Assembly (NCBI GenBank): GCA_021397845.1
Contig: CM038040.1
Span: forward strand, 48,937,088 to 49,001,087
Source of the DNA: Areca catechu
Taxonomy: Eukaryota; Streptophyta; Magnoliopsida; Arecales; Arecaceae
Length of the DNA stretch: 64,000 nt
Direction of reading: 5' to 3'
The translations under genes were made by a program, and so were the position numbers. Positions 10,384 through 22,937 of the stretch are shown piece by piece. A model generated the notes under the pieces. The model was not told the DNA's origin. It did no database searches and saw nothing but the letters and a program-made list of their open reading frames with translations. Numbering within the stretch: the stretch's first letter is position 1; each line of letters starts with the position of its first letter.

Positions 10384-12629
10384 TGAAAGAAAAAACATGT
10401 ATTGCGAGTAACTACACTAAGCATGTAATAGCACAGGGAGCAAGTATGTATTTTAAAACTATTTTAAAATAACAGTGAAAAAACCTACTCCGCACATGAT
10501 CTAACATATACAAGATGCATGTACAAGCAAAAGATGGCATGAAGAGGGCATGTAATATTTATAGATAACTTTATAAACCCAAATCTACACATGCATGAAA
10601 AATAAAATCAGAAATCATACCTTATTCCTGCTTGGAATAAAGCAGGGATAACACTGGAATTGCTGGAATAATCTTATTCCAGCCTTCTTCTTCCAGCAGC
10701 CTTATGAAAAACTCTTCATGTCTTCTCCAATAGCAGCAAAGGAGGAACCGAAGACAGCAACACTAAGGTCTCTCCTTCTATACCAATGGCAAGGTAGTAT
10801 CTTGATGCGACTTGCTTCAAGGGAGAGGTACCGGATCGTTGTCCTCCTCTCTTTCAAGTGTTGCAACAAAAATCTGCAACCAAAACAGAACAACCAAAAT
10901 GACAGCAGCAAGGAAAGGTCGATCAAGCTCTTAGGTGTTCAAGGAACACCCTCTAGAGGGGGGACACGCCTGGGGCTTCTCAGATCTGGTTCTCGCACGA
11001 TGCTAGTCACCGGAAGTCTTGAAACGGTGGAAGGAAGACAAACAGAACACTCTGTTCTGAATTTTGTTTTCTCCAAAACAACGTTTCTTCCTTCCACAGA
11101 TTGAACACCTCTAACAACAGAAAATCAAAGAACTATTTCTCTCCCAATCTCTCAACAAAAGCCCAGCCCCTAAACCACCGGTGGAAAGGATGGATCAAGC
11201 TCTCAAAGGAAGAACAAGCATCAACGTTTTTCAGCCATTCAGAAATTTTCAGCAGTCCAGAATTTATATCATCGTGAACCATTCAAAATGGTGAATTTGA
11301 GGAGGTGAGAAGACCAGCTGGGAAAACCAAAAGCCATGAGGTTTTAGAACGAATCAAATTCATTCATAAACGCAGCAAAGAAGAGCATTAAATGGTGAAT
11401 TAAATCAGCCAAAAACCAATGAGACAGGAGAGAATGAGATGCCTTGAATTCCTGTCCGCTCAAGCCATGAAGTACCGTGTGGATGGGTTTAAAACCGGTT
11501 TAGAACGGGTTTAAAAATCTCAAACCGGTTCTAAACTAGTTCACAAATCAATTAGATCAAAATTTAATTAATAAAAGGCTTGGACAAGTCCTGGTTACCC
11601 AGAAACAATTCTTGGTGGACCCGAACAAAATTTGATTGATCCAAAATCGGGTCAATCCAATGTGCTCAATCAAACCGTTACCGAAATGATTTCTAATCAT
11701 AAATTGGCACCTGGATCAGGGAGTAATCCTCCGTGGTGTGTGACCTCATAGGTTCGAACCTAGACGGTAGCACTGGAACAATTTCAGTACCAGCACAAGA
11801 TACCATCTAGCAATGGGTCCTGGCTTCCGGATAGGTCGAAGATGCGAGAGCAATCAATCAAACCTCTGGCATATGGTTACCATATAATTCATCCCTTTGA
11901 CCTCCAATGCTCAGGATGACTTAGGGTTAAACTGCCAACCCTAGCTGAGTCAATCCACAACATGTCTCAACCTCGCAAGTCTAGTGACTCCTCATTAGGA
12001 CTACCCTGGCCGAGGATTTGCTAAATTGAGACACTGCGAGACATTCAATCCAAACTATTTGGACAGGTCAATTCCATCTTGGTCCACCACTGCTCCACAA
12101 GTACTTGCCTGTACCTAGAAACCTTTCATCATCGGATTTGAAATCCGGGTAGTCTAGCACCAAAGCATAGGGAGTTGCTTGCAAGCTACCATGATGATCT
12201 CAGGTCGGAGGGACACATATATCCATATTCAATCGTGAGTATCCCTTTGACAGAAAGGGGCTACACGGAGTCATGTTCAATGATATATCATATATCTCAC
12301 TTGTTGATCACATCAGTGTCACCACACTCCTTTGGTCAAGAGGACAACCAAACAATGTGAACCACAACAACCTATACTTGATACATTGCCATCCAATACA
12401 ATGTATCCTTTGGTTATGAACTTAGTTTAATGACCACTCGATATATCCTCTCTATATCGAAGTTAGTGTAGTCCTAAGGACTTCATCACATGAAAAAGAG
12501 TTCATTACAGGGAAATGAAAGAATGTGATGAGCTACCAAAATAATATTTATTAATTCATACAAAGAGTACAATACTTAATTCAACCACCTACAGCCTAGG
12601 TGATTGGCTTTGGGACACAATTTCCAACA
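10384..12629 (-). repeat. Solo LTR (2246 bp), copia-type, inserted in Tat(-) pol
   Basis: The protease frame of the Tat element stops at 12630 and resumes at 10383. The intervening block starts TGTTGGAAATTGTGTCCCAA and ends with CA on the minus strand, which I recognise as a common copia-type LTR start. No gag, pol, primer site or second LTR is present, so it is read as a solo LTR left by LTR-LTR recombination. The flanks are GTGTG (10379-10383) and ATATG (12630-12634), which may be a mutated 5-bp duplication inside the CA-rich target. The short frames inside are unremarkable. Confidence 0.7.
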
Positions 12630-12634
12630 ATATG

Positions 12635-14479
12635 CACGGGCTTTAGCTGATCATGAGATAAATTCATCCGGGAGAAAGTATCATAAAAAAGTATGTCAGT
12701 AGAGCTCCCACTATCTACCATAATGCGATGTACAGGATGCTTAGCGATGGTTATCTCGACCACCACTGCATCATTATTTATATTTTCATTTTCATTTTTC
12801 TTTTCAAAGGGGAGTACATTTTCCAGGTCTCCCGCCTCCCGGGCTCGCTTCGACGTGCGCCCTATCCCCCAAGAGATCATGCCCACAGGTTTCTCCGTAG
12901 GGCGGTTGTCAACTGTAGGAACGGGGGGAAGGGCTGCGAGTGGCTGGTCCTCCGCCGGGGCCTCGCCCCTCACAAACTTCCTGAGGTAGCCCCTCTTGAT
13001 TAGCTCCTCGATCTCCCGCTTCAGATTATGGCACTCCTCCATGTCGTGGCCGTGGTCACGATGAAATTGGCAATACTTCATCTTTTCACGACTGTTTCTT
13101 GGATTATGAGGAGAAGGTCGGTGGAGGTAGTGTTCGCCCTCGATCTCCATGAGGATCTTCATTCTTGGAGCAAGAAGGGGGGTGAAGGTTCGCTCCGGAA
13201 TAGGACCGTTCTTTGGCTTCGATCTCGATCGGAAGTTTGTAAGTGGTCCGGGCCTCCGGGTCCAAGGGACATCCTTTGGAGCAGGCTTCTTCGAAGGCTT
13301 CTCGTCCATCTCTTGCCTCGTACGGTCGGCCTTCTCAGTGCAAATATACTTGTGGATGCGGAGGAGGAGCTCGGAGTACGTCTTGGGGGCTTCTTATCCA
13401 GGGAATACGTCAGACGGGAGGTCTTGAGCTCTCGCTTCAATGCCAGCATGACGACGGGCTCGTCCAAGCTATAGATTTCCAGGGCAGCAGTCTTGAAGTG
13501 AATGACGTAGTCCTGCAGGGGCTCCTGGTCTTGCTGGCGGATAGAGAAGAGGCTATACACCTCCTTTGGCACCTTCTGGCAAGTGTCGAAGTGTACCGCA
13601 AACTTTCCTTCCAGCTGGAAGAAGGAGCTGATAGACTTAGGCTCGAGGCAGGTGAACCAAACTCGAGCAGCCTTCCAGAGGGTGGCCGAGAAGGCAATAC
13701 ATAGGAGAGCGTCCGTCATCCCCTGGACTCTCATGAGAGCCTTATAGCTCTCCAGGTGGTCCAAGGGGTCGGTGGTCCCATCGTAGGGATCCACCTGAGG
13801 CATGCGGAACCGATTCGGAATCGGTTCCTCTTGGATTTCCCGAGAGAAGGGTGGTTGGGCATTGTAGCCCACTGGCTCGCTAGGGGAGCCCTGCATGTTG
13901 GCGAAGCGACGGGAGAACTCCGCCAACTTGCGCTCATGCTCCTACAGGCATCTCTTGGCCAGGCACCTGATGGCCTCATCAGCGGAACCTTCCACCGAGG
14001 CCGCTGGAGAAGGAGGCGCCGACTGGTCGCGGTGCGGGGCCTTGCCCCGATGCGCCTGCTACACCGGATGGCTTCAGGATTGTCGGCCAGGGATCGACTC
14101 TCGTGATCCGCCGACCTAGTGTGGTTTCTTTTCGTGGGAGTCTGATGGCTCCCACGAGGGTTGGTTACTGCCCACGGACGGGATGGCCTGCCTTGAATAG
14201 AGCGCATGCTTTCGTGGGGACCCACGGCTTAGGCCGCGAGGGTCCCTGGCACTGGGACTGAGTGGCCAAGGAGCATTGCTGATGCTGTAGCTGCCGTACA
14301 GCTGTAGTCAGCGTTTGCAGCTGCTGGATGATAGCTGCAACAGGACCGTCCATCGAGGATAGCTGAGGAGGAGGAGGAGTGGGAAGTTCCCTCTCTGGGC
14401 TGTGTGGGCCCGCAGGGGAGGGAACTTCTCTCGCCCGACTGGTGGAAGCTTCACGTTCGTGTGTCACCACCATGCTCAT
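12635..14479 (-). pseudogene. gag: gag and protease N-terminal half of the Tat(-) element
   Basis: The N-terminus (14479-14165) begins MSMVVTHEREASTSRAREV and includes a Gln-rich helix (IIQQLQTLTTAVRQLQHQQ). After frame changes the main gag domain appears (13926-13400: NRFRMPQVDPYDGTTDPLDH, AARVWFTCLEP). A last frame (13309-12635) holds a zinc-knuckle-like motif, YCQFHRDHGHDMEECHNLKR, and the aspartic protease site IMVDSGSSTDILFYD. Gag forms the particle and protease matures it. At least two frameshifts (near 13390 and 13950) and several stops make it non-functional. The coding sequence is cut at 12634 by the solo LTR. Confidence 0.82.
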
Positions 14480-14520
14480 GGTTGAGATATTCTCTTGCTC
14501 ATGCAGGGGTTACTGTTCTG

Positions 14521-14543
14521 CCCCCCTTCCTGGCGTGCCAATT
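14521..14543 (-). promoter_or_regulatory. Primer binding site of the Tat(-) element
   Basis: The minus strand reads TTGGCACGCCAGGAAGGGGG directly inside the LTR end (GGTAACA). The plus-strand Tat element has the equivalent TTGGCGTGCCAGGAAGGGGG at 36606. It should be complementary to a tRNA 3' end; I do not assign which tRNA. Confidence 0.7.
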
Positions 14544-14926
14544 TGTTACCGATCTTACCGCTGTGGCCTGTAGCTTATGAGTTGACGCCGGACCTTGGAC
14601 TCCTTCACCTCAGGATCTCCAAGCCTCCAGACCTGTAAAACAAGGTCAAAGACCCCAGTCGGGGGTTCCGGCGGGGCCACACCGACGGTCAAGTTAGTGA
14701 ACGGCAAGATGGAACAGATCCACTAAGACGGGTCTCCGCTGGATTCCCGTGCTTAGAGGAGATTTTTGTGAAAGAAGTGTGGGAATAAGAGGGGTTGACA
14801 CTCAGTTTCCTGTCCTGGACTCGCTGGACTTGCATCTGGGAACTTTCGTGAGCCTCAGAGTCGTTACTCCTTTCTGTCGGTGTTCTTCCCTCTCCATGAC
14901 TTACCTGTTTGTCCGCTCTCACTATC

Positions 14927-14935
14927 CCTTTTATA
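14927..14935 (-). promoter_or_regulatory. TATA box of the Tat(-) LTR promoter
   Basis: The minus strand reads TATAAAAGG at 14935-14927, followed by GATAGTGAG, about 390 bp before the LTR end. This is the expected position for an LTR promoter. Called from motif and position only. Confidence 0.55.
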
Positions 14936-15349
14936 CTACCGGATCACCTTCAGCATTTTCCCTTTACCCTCCGGAGGCTCTCGGGGGTCTACGGCCCCTT
15001 TCCACCGTTCCCCCTTCTTCTTCGAGCCTGGGAGTTAAGCGGTGAGCTTGCCTCGTCCGCCGTGCTATCACGAAGAGAGGAAACTGGCGGGATCTTGAGC
15101 CAAGCGCAAGAGCCCTCATCTTGGGGCGTTGATTGTGGACTTCCTGGGTTCCAAGCCCCTGACCGCAAGGATTCAATGTCTCGATCACGGGGCCCTTCTT
15201 AACTGATGTAAACGAGGTTCCGCGCACCGTTGTGGGCCATACTGGGCACCCCGTACGGGGCGTACCGTGCACCGACTCTAGCAGCGACCTCGTGGCTCAT
15301 GCCTCTGACTTTCTAGAGGCTTCGCAGAGTAGGGCTGACTTCAACCGAG

Positions 15350-17170
15350 GTGAACCCATTAGGGGGTGCCACATAGCGGAAGAGCAGAGGCAGCCAACTT
15401 CGATCAAGGTGGACCCTTCCTGGGTGGACACCTGACGAAGTGGCAGAGGAAGGCTCAACTTTGGTCGAGGTGGACCTATCTTGAGGTGCCACCTGATGAA
15501 GGAGCAGGAGCGCCTGGATCGACCTCGATCGAGATGGACCCATCTCGGGGTGCCACCTGGCGAGGGAGCGAAGGCAACCAACTTCAACCAAGGTGGACCC
15601 CTCCTGGGCGGACACCTGGCGAAGTGGCAGCGGAAGGCTCGACTTCGGTCGAGGTGGACCCATCTTGGGGTGCCACCCGGCAAAGAAGCAGCAGTGCCTG
15701 GCTTGACGTCAATCGAGGTGGACCCGTCTTGGGGTGCCACCTGGCAAGGGAGCAGAGGCAGCCAACTTCGACCGAGGTGGACCCCTCCTAGGTGGACACC
15801 TGGCGAAGTGGTAGAGGAAGGCTCGAATTCGGTCGAGGTGGACCCATCTTGGGGTGCCACCTGGCGAAGAAGCAGGAGCGCCTGGCTCGACCTTGGTGGA
15901 GGTGGACCCATCTTGGGGTGCCACCTGGCAAGGGAGTAGAGGCAGCCAACTTCGACCGAGGTGGACCCCTCCTGGGCGGACATCTGGCGAAGTGGTAGAG
16001 GGAGGCTCGACTTCGACCGAGGTAGACCTATCTTGGGGTGCCACCTGGCGAAGGAGCAGGAGCGCCTGGCTCGACCTTGGTTAAGGTGGACCCATCTCGG
16101 GGTGCCACCTGGCGAGGGAGCGAAGGCAGCCAACTTCGATCGAGGTGGACCCCTCTTGGACGGACACCTGGTGAAGTGGCAAAGGAAGGCTCGACCTCGG
16201 CCGAGATGGATCCATCTCAGGATGCCACCTGGTGAAGGAGCAGGAGTGCCTGGCTCGACCTTGGAAGAGGTGGACCCGTCTTGGGGCACCACCTGGCGAG
16301 GGAGCAGAGGCAGCCAACTTCGGTCGAGGTGGACCCCTCCTGGGCGGACACCTGGCGAAGTGACAGAGGAAGGCTCGACTTCGACCGAGGTGGACCCATC
16401 TTGGGGTGCCACCTGGCGAAGGAGCAGGAGCACCTGGCTCGACCTTGGCCGAGGTGGACCCATCTCGGGGTGCCACCTGGCAAGGGAGAGAAGGCAGCCA
16501 ACTTCGGTCAAGGTAGACCCCTCCCAGGCGAACACCTGGCGAAGTGTCAGAGGAAGGCTCGACTTCAGTCGAGGTGGACCTATCTTGGGGTGCCACCTGG
16601 CGAAGGAGCAGGAGTGCCTGGCTCAACCTCGGCTGAGGTGGTCCTGTCTTGGGGTGCCACCTAGCGAGGGAGCAGAGGCAGCCAACTTCGGCCGAGGTGG
16701 ACCCCTCCTGGGTGGACACTTGGAGAAGTGGTAGAAGAGGGCTCGACTTCGACCAAGGTGGATCCATCTTGGGGTGCCACCTGAGAAGGAGCAGGAGCGC
16801 CTGGCTCGACCTCGGCTGAGGTGGACCTGTCTCGGGGCGCCACCTGGCGAGGGAGCGAAGGCAGCCAACTTCGACCGAGGTAGACCCCTTTTGGGCGTAC
16901 ACTTGGCGTAGTGGTAGAGGAAGGCTCGACCTCGACCGAGGTGGATCCATCTTGGGGTGCTGCCTGGCGAAGGAGCAGGAGTGCCTGGCTCAACCTCGAC
17001 GAAGGTGGACCCATTTTGGGGCACCACCTGTCGAGGGAGTAGAGGTAGCCAACTTCGGTCGAGGTGGACCCCTTCTGGGCGGATGCCTGGCGAAGTGGCA
17101 GAGAAAGGCTCGACTTCGACCGAGGTGGATCCATCTTGGGGTTCCACCTGGCGAAGGAGCAGGGGCACCA
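15350..17170. repeat. 184-bp higher-order tandem array inside the Tat(-) LTR
   Basis: The landmark GGTGCCACCTGGCGAAGGAG recurs with its GCCAC at 15488, 15672, 15856, 16040, 16224, 16408, 16592, 16776, 16959 and 17143, a spacing of 184 bp (once 183). Each unit consists of three related ~61-bp submonomers built on GAGGTGGACCC...GGTGCCACCTGG. Because 184 is not a multiple of three and stops are rare in the monomer, long open frames run through it on both strands in several frames. These are artefacts of the repeat, not genes. Confidence 0.92.
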
Positions 17171-17298
17171 CATCCCGGGTAAGAACGATCGCGGGTCAAG
17201 CTATCCGGTGAGGGGAATTTCAAAAGAAAAATCCACGTGGCATCGCTGGCATCAGCTGGATCTGACATACACTCCACGTCAGCGATGTTGCCGTATCA

Positions 17299-18608
17299 AC
17301 TATATTAAAAATAATAGTAATGAAAGTATTTTTTATAAACTAAAAATGATAATAGTAATGGCCGGTGGTGGTCATAATTAATAACCTTAGAATTGATGGC
17401 TATATTAGAAACATAATGATCATTAACAACCTTAGAATGGATGGCTATCTTCTAAGGTGGTCGTAATTAATAACCTTAGAATGGATGGCTATATTAGAAA
17501 TTTATGTATAATATTACAGTGAACAAGTGAACCCTGCAAAATTACCATGGTAATAATTAATTGGATAAATCTCATTTCTATAATTTTCTCTGGTGGTGAC
17601 TCTGGAACAGTTGATTTCATGTTCATGATTCTCCATCATTTTTATTAGTTTTATAGGACTATCAATCCATTGGAAGTGATCACAAGATCCTTGACCCTAT
17701 GAAACGAGCACCAATCCCAATTTTTTTATCGACTTTAGTAAGAGTGAAGTAGAAGATGAAGGGAAAAGAATATATCTTAGGCATAATAAATTCACAATGA
17801 TCAAAGAAGAGAGTGTACCGCAAAAATTAATAGTTGAATTCGGTACACATCACTTTAAAAAAGAACCTGAAATTGCATATCTTACTATACACTTTAAAAT
17901 AGATAACCTACTAACCCTATGTAGAACTAACTTGAAACGTAGTCTTGAATGTGATAAAAAAATTTATTAAACTAATATTTCATTTTGGGTTCTAAGTTAA
18001 TCCTATCTATGATTCATGATCTTATTGTTGTTGGTAATTTTTATGTCATGTAGAACTACCTATTTTGTTGCCATTTTCTTATCAGGTGTTTGACTACTTG
18101 GAGAGTAAAGAAGTTTTGTAAACTATTTTAAAAATGGTTTAAGGTTTGCATATGGAGGCTATGATGATTATGCAATGTATGTTTGGCTGATTCAACTATT
18201 TCTAATGGCAACAATCTTGGATGGCCTTTTTTTGTAGGCAATCGATTGTAGTCATTTTGATTTAGTTGCAAATTAAATAGTATAACCGAGTCGTTTTGGT
18301 TTAGTTGCAAATTAAATAGTATAACCGAGTCGTTTTGATTTAGTTGCAAATTAAATAGTATAACCGAGCCTCCTCCTTATTTTTCATTATTTATTATTCT
18401 TTTTCTTAGTAGATTATTTCTGTTTCTTTATAAATTTCTTGTTATATACCTATATCTTACTGGCATGTTATGCTTAAAGGTTAGTTTCATTATTGCAAAT
18501 CTTTTATTTGAATACCATCTATAGCTTTGTTATGATCAATTATGACTTTTTTAAATATTTTTTAAAAAACTTGCATTACATAAGAAATATAGACTCGTCA
18601 ATTGATTA
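17299..18608. other. AT-rich non-coding stretch, flank or 5' part of CACTA copy 1
   Basis: I see no gene here. At about 17368-17510 there are three degenerate copies of a segment containing AACCTTAGAATGGATGGCTA. No CACTA-type terminal sequence could be fixed, so the left end of the transposon is undefined. Confidence 0.5.
18252..18368. repeat. 39-bp minisatellite, three copies
   Basis: The segment TTAGTTGCAAATTAAATAGT followed by ATAACCGAGTCG starts at 18262, 18301 and 18340, exactly 39 bp apart and nearly identical. The 73-codon minus-strand frame over it only reflects the period being divisible by three. Confidence 0.9.
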
Positions 18609-19056
18609 AAGTACATATTCTATAGCATCCGTACATTTATTTTATTTTTGTATGGATGGGAGAAATATGTATGGTGGTCAATTGATTGTCCAGTTTGGAC
18701 AGTTTAAGAATTGTAAATAATTTTATAGGTGCTTACAGTGATCAAACAGTATGAATAGAGTTTTAGATATATTTTGGATAGCATTTTCTTTTAGTTCTCC
18801 TCATGCATATTTACTTGTATGGGGAGAACTAAGGAGAAATACTGCCAAAATTTTTCTGGAACTTCTATTGCATATCCTTTGGTTACTGTAAATGACCTAT
18901 ATAATTAATGCAATTCTTGAATGTGATAGGACCTCTTTACCTATTAGTTGGTGATAGGGTGTATTTAATAATACTGTAATCGATATTGAATAAACTTTTT
19001 CTAAGTTTATTCAGTTCTTATAAATATTTGTTTATTTAAGTTAGTTTTATCTTATA

Positions 19057-22000
19057 ATGAATAAGAGTTGGATAATTAAATCGAGGAATGGCAAAGAATA
19101 TATGGATGTTGTTCAGAATTTCATTAAATTTGGTATGGAGAGAAGTAGTATCAATAGAAAGATTTTATATCTATGCCGAAAATGTATAAATTCTAGTTCT
19201 CTATATCCAAATACTGTTGAAGAATATTTGGTATGGAATGGTTTTTTAAGAGGTTATACAGAGTGATTTTTTCAAGGAGAGTCAAGGTTACCATCTACAT
19301 ATAATCAAACCTCTAACATGGAATATATAACTGATTTTGGATCTAGTAACCAATAGAAAAATCTTGCAAGAGATGATGATATTAGGGGTTTACTCAGAGA
19401 TGCTTTTGAATATGGTGCTCAAAATCCTGGAGATAGTGGAGGACAAGTAGCAGATGGTTTACCTGATAGTCCTATATTTACTGAATCTGTACATAATGGG
19501 GAGCTGATATCCCCAACTAATGTTGGAACAGATCATTATCAGAAGCTGATAAGAGATGCAGATCAAGAATTATATGCTGGTTGCAAGAACTTTTCAAAAA
19601 TTTCTTTTCTTGTACATTTATTCATATAAAATACTTGAATGGATGGTCTAGCAAGAGTTTTACTATGTTACTCAAGTTGTTAAAGGATGCATTTCCTGAA
19701 GGTACTAGTTTATCAATATCTTGTTATGAAGCTAAAAAATTAGTAAAGAAATTGGATCTTGGATATAAAAAGATTCATAGCTGTCATAATAATTGTATAT
19801 TATATCGAGGAGAACATGCTGATCAAGAGTTGTGCCATGTGTGTGAATGTTCATGATGGATGAAGCAAAAAGAAAATAAGAGTGAGAGATTAAATGAATT
19901 GGATGCAACACAAATTAAACAAAAGCCGACGAAGGTATTATGCTATTTTTCTCTTATATCTAGATTAAAAAGGATCTATGCATTATCAAAGTAGCTTCAT
20001 CAATGAGATGGCATGATGAAAGATGTACAAAAGATGGAATGCTGAGATACCTTGCGGATAGTTTAGCATGGAAAGCATTTGATGATAGACATCCTGATTT
20101 TGCCTCTGATACTCGTAATGTCAGGCTGGGTTTAGCCAGTGATGGGTTCAATCCATTTCAAACCTTAAGTTCTGTCTATAGTACTTGGCCAGTTGTTCTG
20201 ATTCTTTATAATTTGCCACCATGGATATGCATGAAACAGTCTTCACTTATTTTATCAATGGTTATTCCAGGTGATAAGGGTCTAGGCAATGATATTGATA
20301 TTTTCTTATAACCTTTAATAAATGAATTGAAATAATTATGGAAGGGTATCAGTGCAATTGATGCTTCGAATAGCCAAACATTCAATCTGTGGGCAGCTCT
20401 ATTATGGACTGTTAATGATTTTCCTGCATATGCTAATTTATTTGGCTGGAGCATTGAGGGACGTGTTGCATGTCCTTCTTGTGGTAAATCAATCGATTCA
20501 ATTTGGTTAAAATATGGAGGAAAGTTTTGTTATATGGGACATCATCGATGGTTGGAGGCAAATCATCCATTTCGATTTTAGAAGGATTTATTTGATGGTA
20601 CTATAAAGTTGGGATATACTCTAATTCTACCTTCTGGTTCTGATATTCGTAGACAAATGCTTAGTATCAGACACAGTTACGGTAAGATGACAAAGTCCTC
20701 TAAAAGCGAGGAAGAGATGATATTGAGACTTCAGCACAAGAAGAAGTATCAGAGGAAGTCAATACTTGTACTTTAGATACAGTAGTGTTCAAAGATCCGA
20801 ATAATTTCTTTGATGTTGAAAATGATGATGATATAATGACAGTATCTACCCATCAGCATACTAAACAATTATGGATGAAAGGAAGCATATTCTTTAACTT
20901 ACCTTATTGGGAGCATAATATATTCTGGCATAATCTTGATATTATGCATATAGAAAAGAATATTTGTGATAATTTGATTGAAACAATATTAAATCTTGAT
21001 GGAAAGACTAAAGATAACATAAAGGTGCGTCTTGATTTTAAAAAAATGGGCATCCGACATGAACTTCATCCACAAATACTTGCAAATGATAGAACTTATA
21101 TTCCTCTTGCATGTTATACAATGTCTAGTCGAGAAAAAGATCTTTTCCTGATAGTTTTAAAGAATATCAAAGTTTCTGATGGATATGCATCAAATATTTC
21201 ACGATGCGTGAATCTGAAAGAGCAAACAATTTCAAATCTTAAAAGTCATGATAGATATATACTAATGCAAGATATTCTTTCATTGGCTTTAAGGTCGTCA
21301 ATGCCGAAATAAGTTATTACAGTTATTTTTCAGTTATCATCATTCTTCAAGGCATTATGTTCTAAGGTTCTTGATCCTCAGGAGCATGATCAGTTGCAGT
21401 CTCAAGTCATACTTATATACGTTATATCAGATAAAAAAGATTTTTTCTCCTGGATTTTTTACGATTATGATTTATCTACTCATTCACCTTGCTTCGAAAG
21501 CTAAACTTGGTGGACCGGTACAGTACAGATGAATATACCCTATCGAGAGATAATGCTGTAAAACTAAAATTTCATAATTTAGATATCTTTTTCATTATTT
21601 AATATGATATTAATATTAAAATTTTAATAAATATCATACTTTTTGAAGGAATCTTGTACGTTTGAAGGATTATATACGAAACAAAGCCCATCTTGAGGGC
21701 TCAATAGCAGAGGGATATACTGCTGAAGAGTATTTAACATTTTGTTCAAGATATCTCGAAGGTATAAAGACTGTATTCAATCGACCTCAACGTCAAGGTG
21801 ATATTATGGAGAATACAGATCTATACAAATTTGCATCTTTCAGAAGATTTATAGGAAAAGCTGAAAGTATTATTGTTGACCATAAATCCTTGTCACAAGC
21901 ACGCCATTATGTATTGCTACATAGTGACATAATATTTGACTATCGCAGGTTAATCTATTTACACATGGATAACACTAAATATTAGACATATTATTGTCAA

Positions 22001-22700
22001 ACATATATTTGATTGTCATGCAGTGAATTTTTAGCTGTACAACGATAAGCAAATTATTCCACTCATTCTAATCTAAGGATTGAACAAAGATGGTTGGTTG
22101 AGTTATTCCCTAATTGGCTTGCCAATCAGGTTAGTATATATAAGTCATATAATAATTTTACATACATTTAACATCGAATAAGTGATCGATAATTGATATT
22201 ATATTTTCTAGGTACAGGTACTGATGGAGAAAAATTATTCAACAGAACTAATAGTACTTGCTAGAGGTCCTAATTATATTGTGAATAAATATAATGGTTT
22301 TATTATAAATGGCTTTAAATTTTATACCAAGGAGTGCAAGAAATTTAGAAAAACTTAAAACAGTGGAGTTATGGTAGAAGTAGATGGAAAATCTTATTAT
22401 GGTATACTTAAAGATATTTTTGAGATGGATTATTATAGAAATTTTAAAATTGTATTATTTCAATGCAATTGGGTGGATATAAATACACCAAGAGCTTTGA
22501 AAAAGGACTTAAACGGATTCATACTTATCAATTGTTCAAGATTGATACATACGGGTATGTTATTGAAGGATGATCCATTTATCTTTTTATCTCAAGCTTG
22601 ACAAGTTTTTTATGTACAAGAATCGAAAGATAAAGAAAAGAATGGGTTACTGTTATTAAGACAAAACCCAGAGAATTTTATCACAGTGAAAAAGGGTGGA
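19057..22700 (+). pseudogene. TNP2-like transposase of CACTA copy 1
   Basis: The N-terminus (19057-19266, MNKSWIIKSRNGKEYMDVVQ, then LCRKC) is the transposase-associated domain, closed by a TGA where Trp is expected after YTE. Then come SFTMLLKLLKDAFPEGTSL and CHNNCILYRG (19640-19815), MRWHDERCTKDGMLRYLADS and DFASDTRNVRLGLASDGFNP (20003-20160), FNLWAALLWTVNDFPAYANL (20380), and WKKG-type WMKGSIFFNLPYWEHNIFWH with HNLDIMHIEKNICDNLIE (20870-20990). The C-terminal blocks are YIRNKAHLEGSIAEGYTAEE (21665, DUF4218-like) and YYGILKDIFEMDYYRNFKIV (22395, DUF4216-like). TNP2 cuts and moves CACTA elements at their termini. Several stops and frameshifts disable it; some gaps may be introns, e.g. near 21560-21655. 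Confidence 0.85.
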
Positions 22701-22937
22701 AGAAGATGATGATACTTATACTTAGTTTATACCTTATAATATTGTACCGGATGATTATATAAATGATACAACCAATTTAGTTAGCTTGGATTCCGAAGAA
22801 GGTACAACTATTTGATTATGACAAGTAGTTTATAAAATGGCTTACATTTTTGCATGAATTATTATCCTATCTTTTAAATAGCAATTCGTTTCCGTTATAA
22901 TTTGATTATAATATTGACTGACTTGATTTTTAATAAT

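Larger units (their letters stand above)
6466..17298 (-). mobile_element. Tat-lineage Ty3/gypsy retrotransposon, minus strand, decayed and interrupted
   Basis: The order on the minus strand is 5' LTR (17298-14544), primer binding site, gag, protease, reverse transcriptase, RNase H, a second RNase H-like domain, integrase, and a 3' untranslated stretch cut by chromovirus copy 1 at 6465. The second RNase H domain and the proteins, closely matching the plus-strand element at 35125-54973, place it in the Tat lineage. Many stops and frameshifts make it non-functional. A copia-type solo LTR splits the protease-RT region at 10384-12629. Confidence 0.85.
14544..17298 (-). repeat. 5' LTR of the Tat(-) element (2755 bp)
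   Basis: The minus-strand LTR starts TGATACGGCAACATCGCTG at 17298 and ends CGGTAACA at 14544, next to the primer binding site. Its start resembles that of the plus-strand Tat LTR (TGATGTGGCAAGAAGCTGAC) and its end matches GGCAACA there. About two thirds of it is a 184-bp tandem array. The bases beyond it (17299-17303, ACTAT) would be the target duplication, but the partner lies outside the window. Confidence 0.75.

Noticed and set aside
15297..16535. 412-codon open frame with repeated peptide (minus strand), and similar long frames on the plus strand
   Set aside because: The frames come from a stop-poor 184-bp repeat that is open in several frames on both strands; there is no start context, promoter position or protein family.
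15350..17170. Regular repeat spacing resembling a CRISPR array
   Set aside because: The units are contiguous with no unique spacers, lie inside an LTR of a plant retrotransposon, and no cas genes exist. It is a tandem satellite-like array.
17299..18608. Left terminus of CACTA copy 1
   Set aside because: I looked for CACTACAAGAAA-type ends and found no acceptable match, so no left boundary is claimed.
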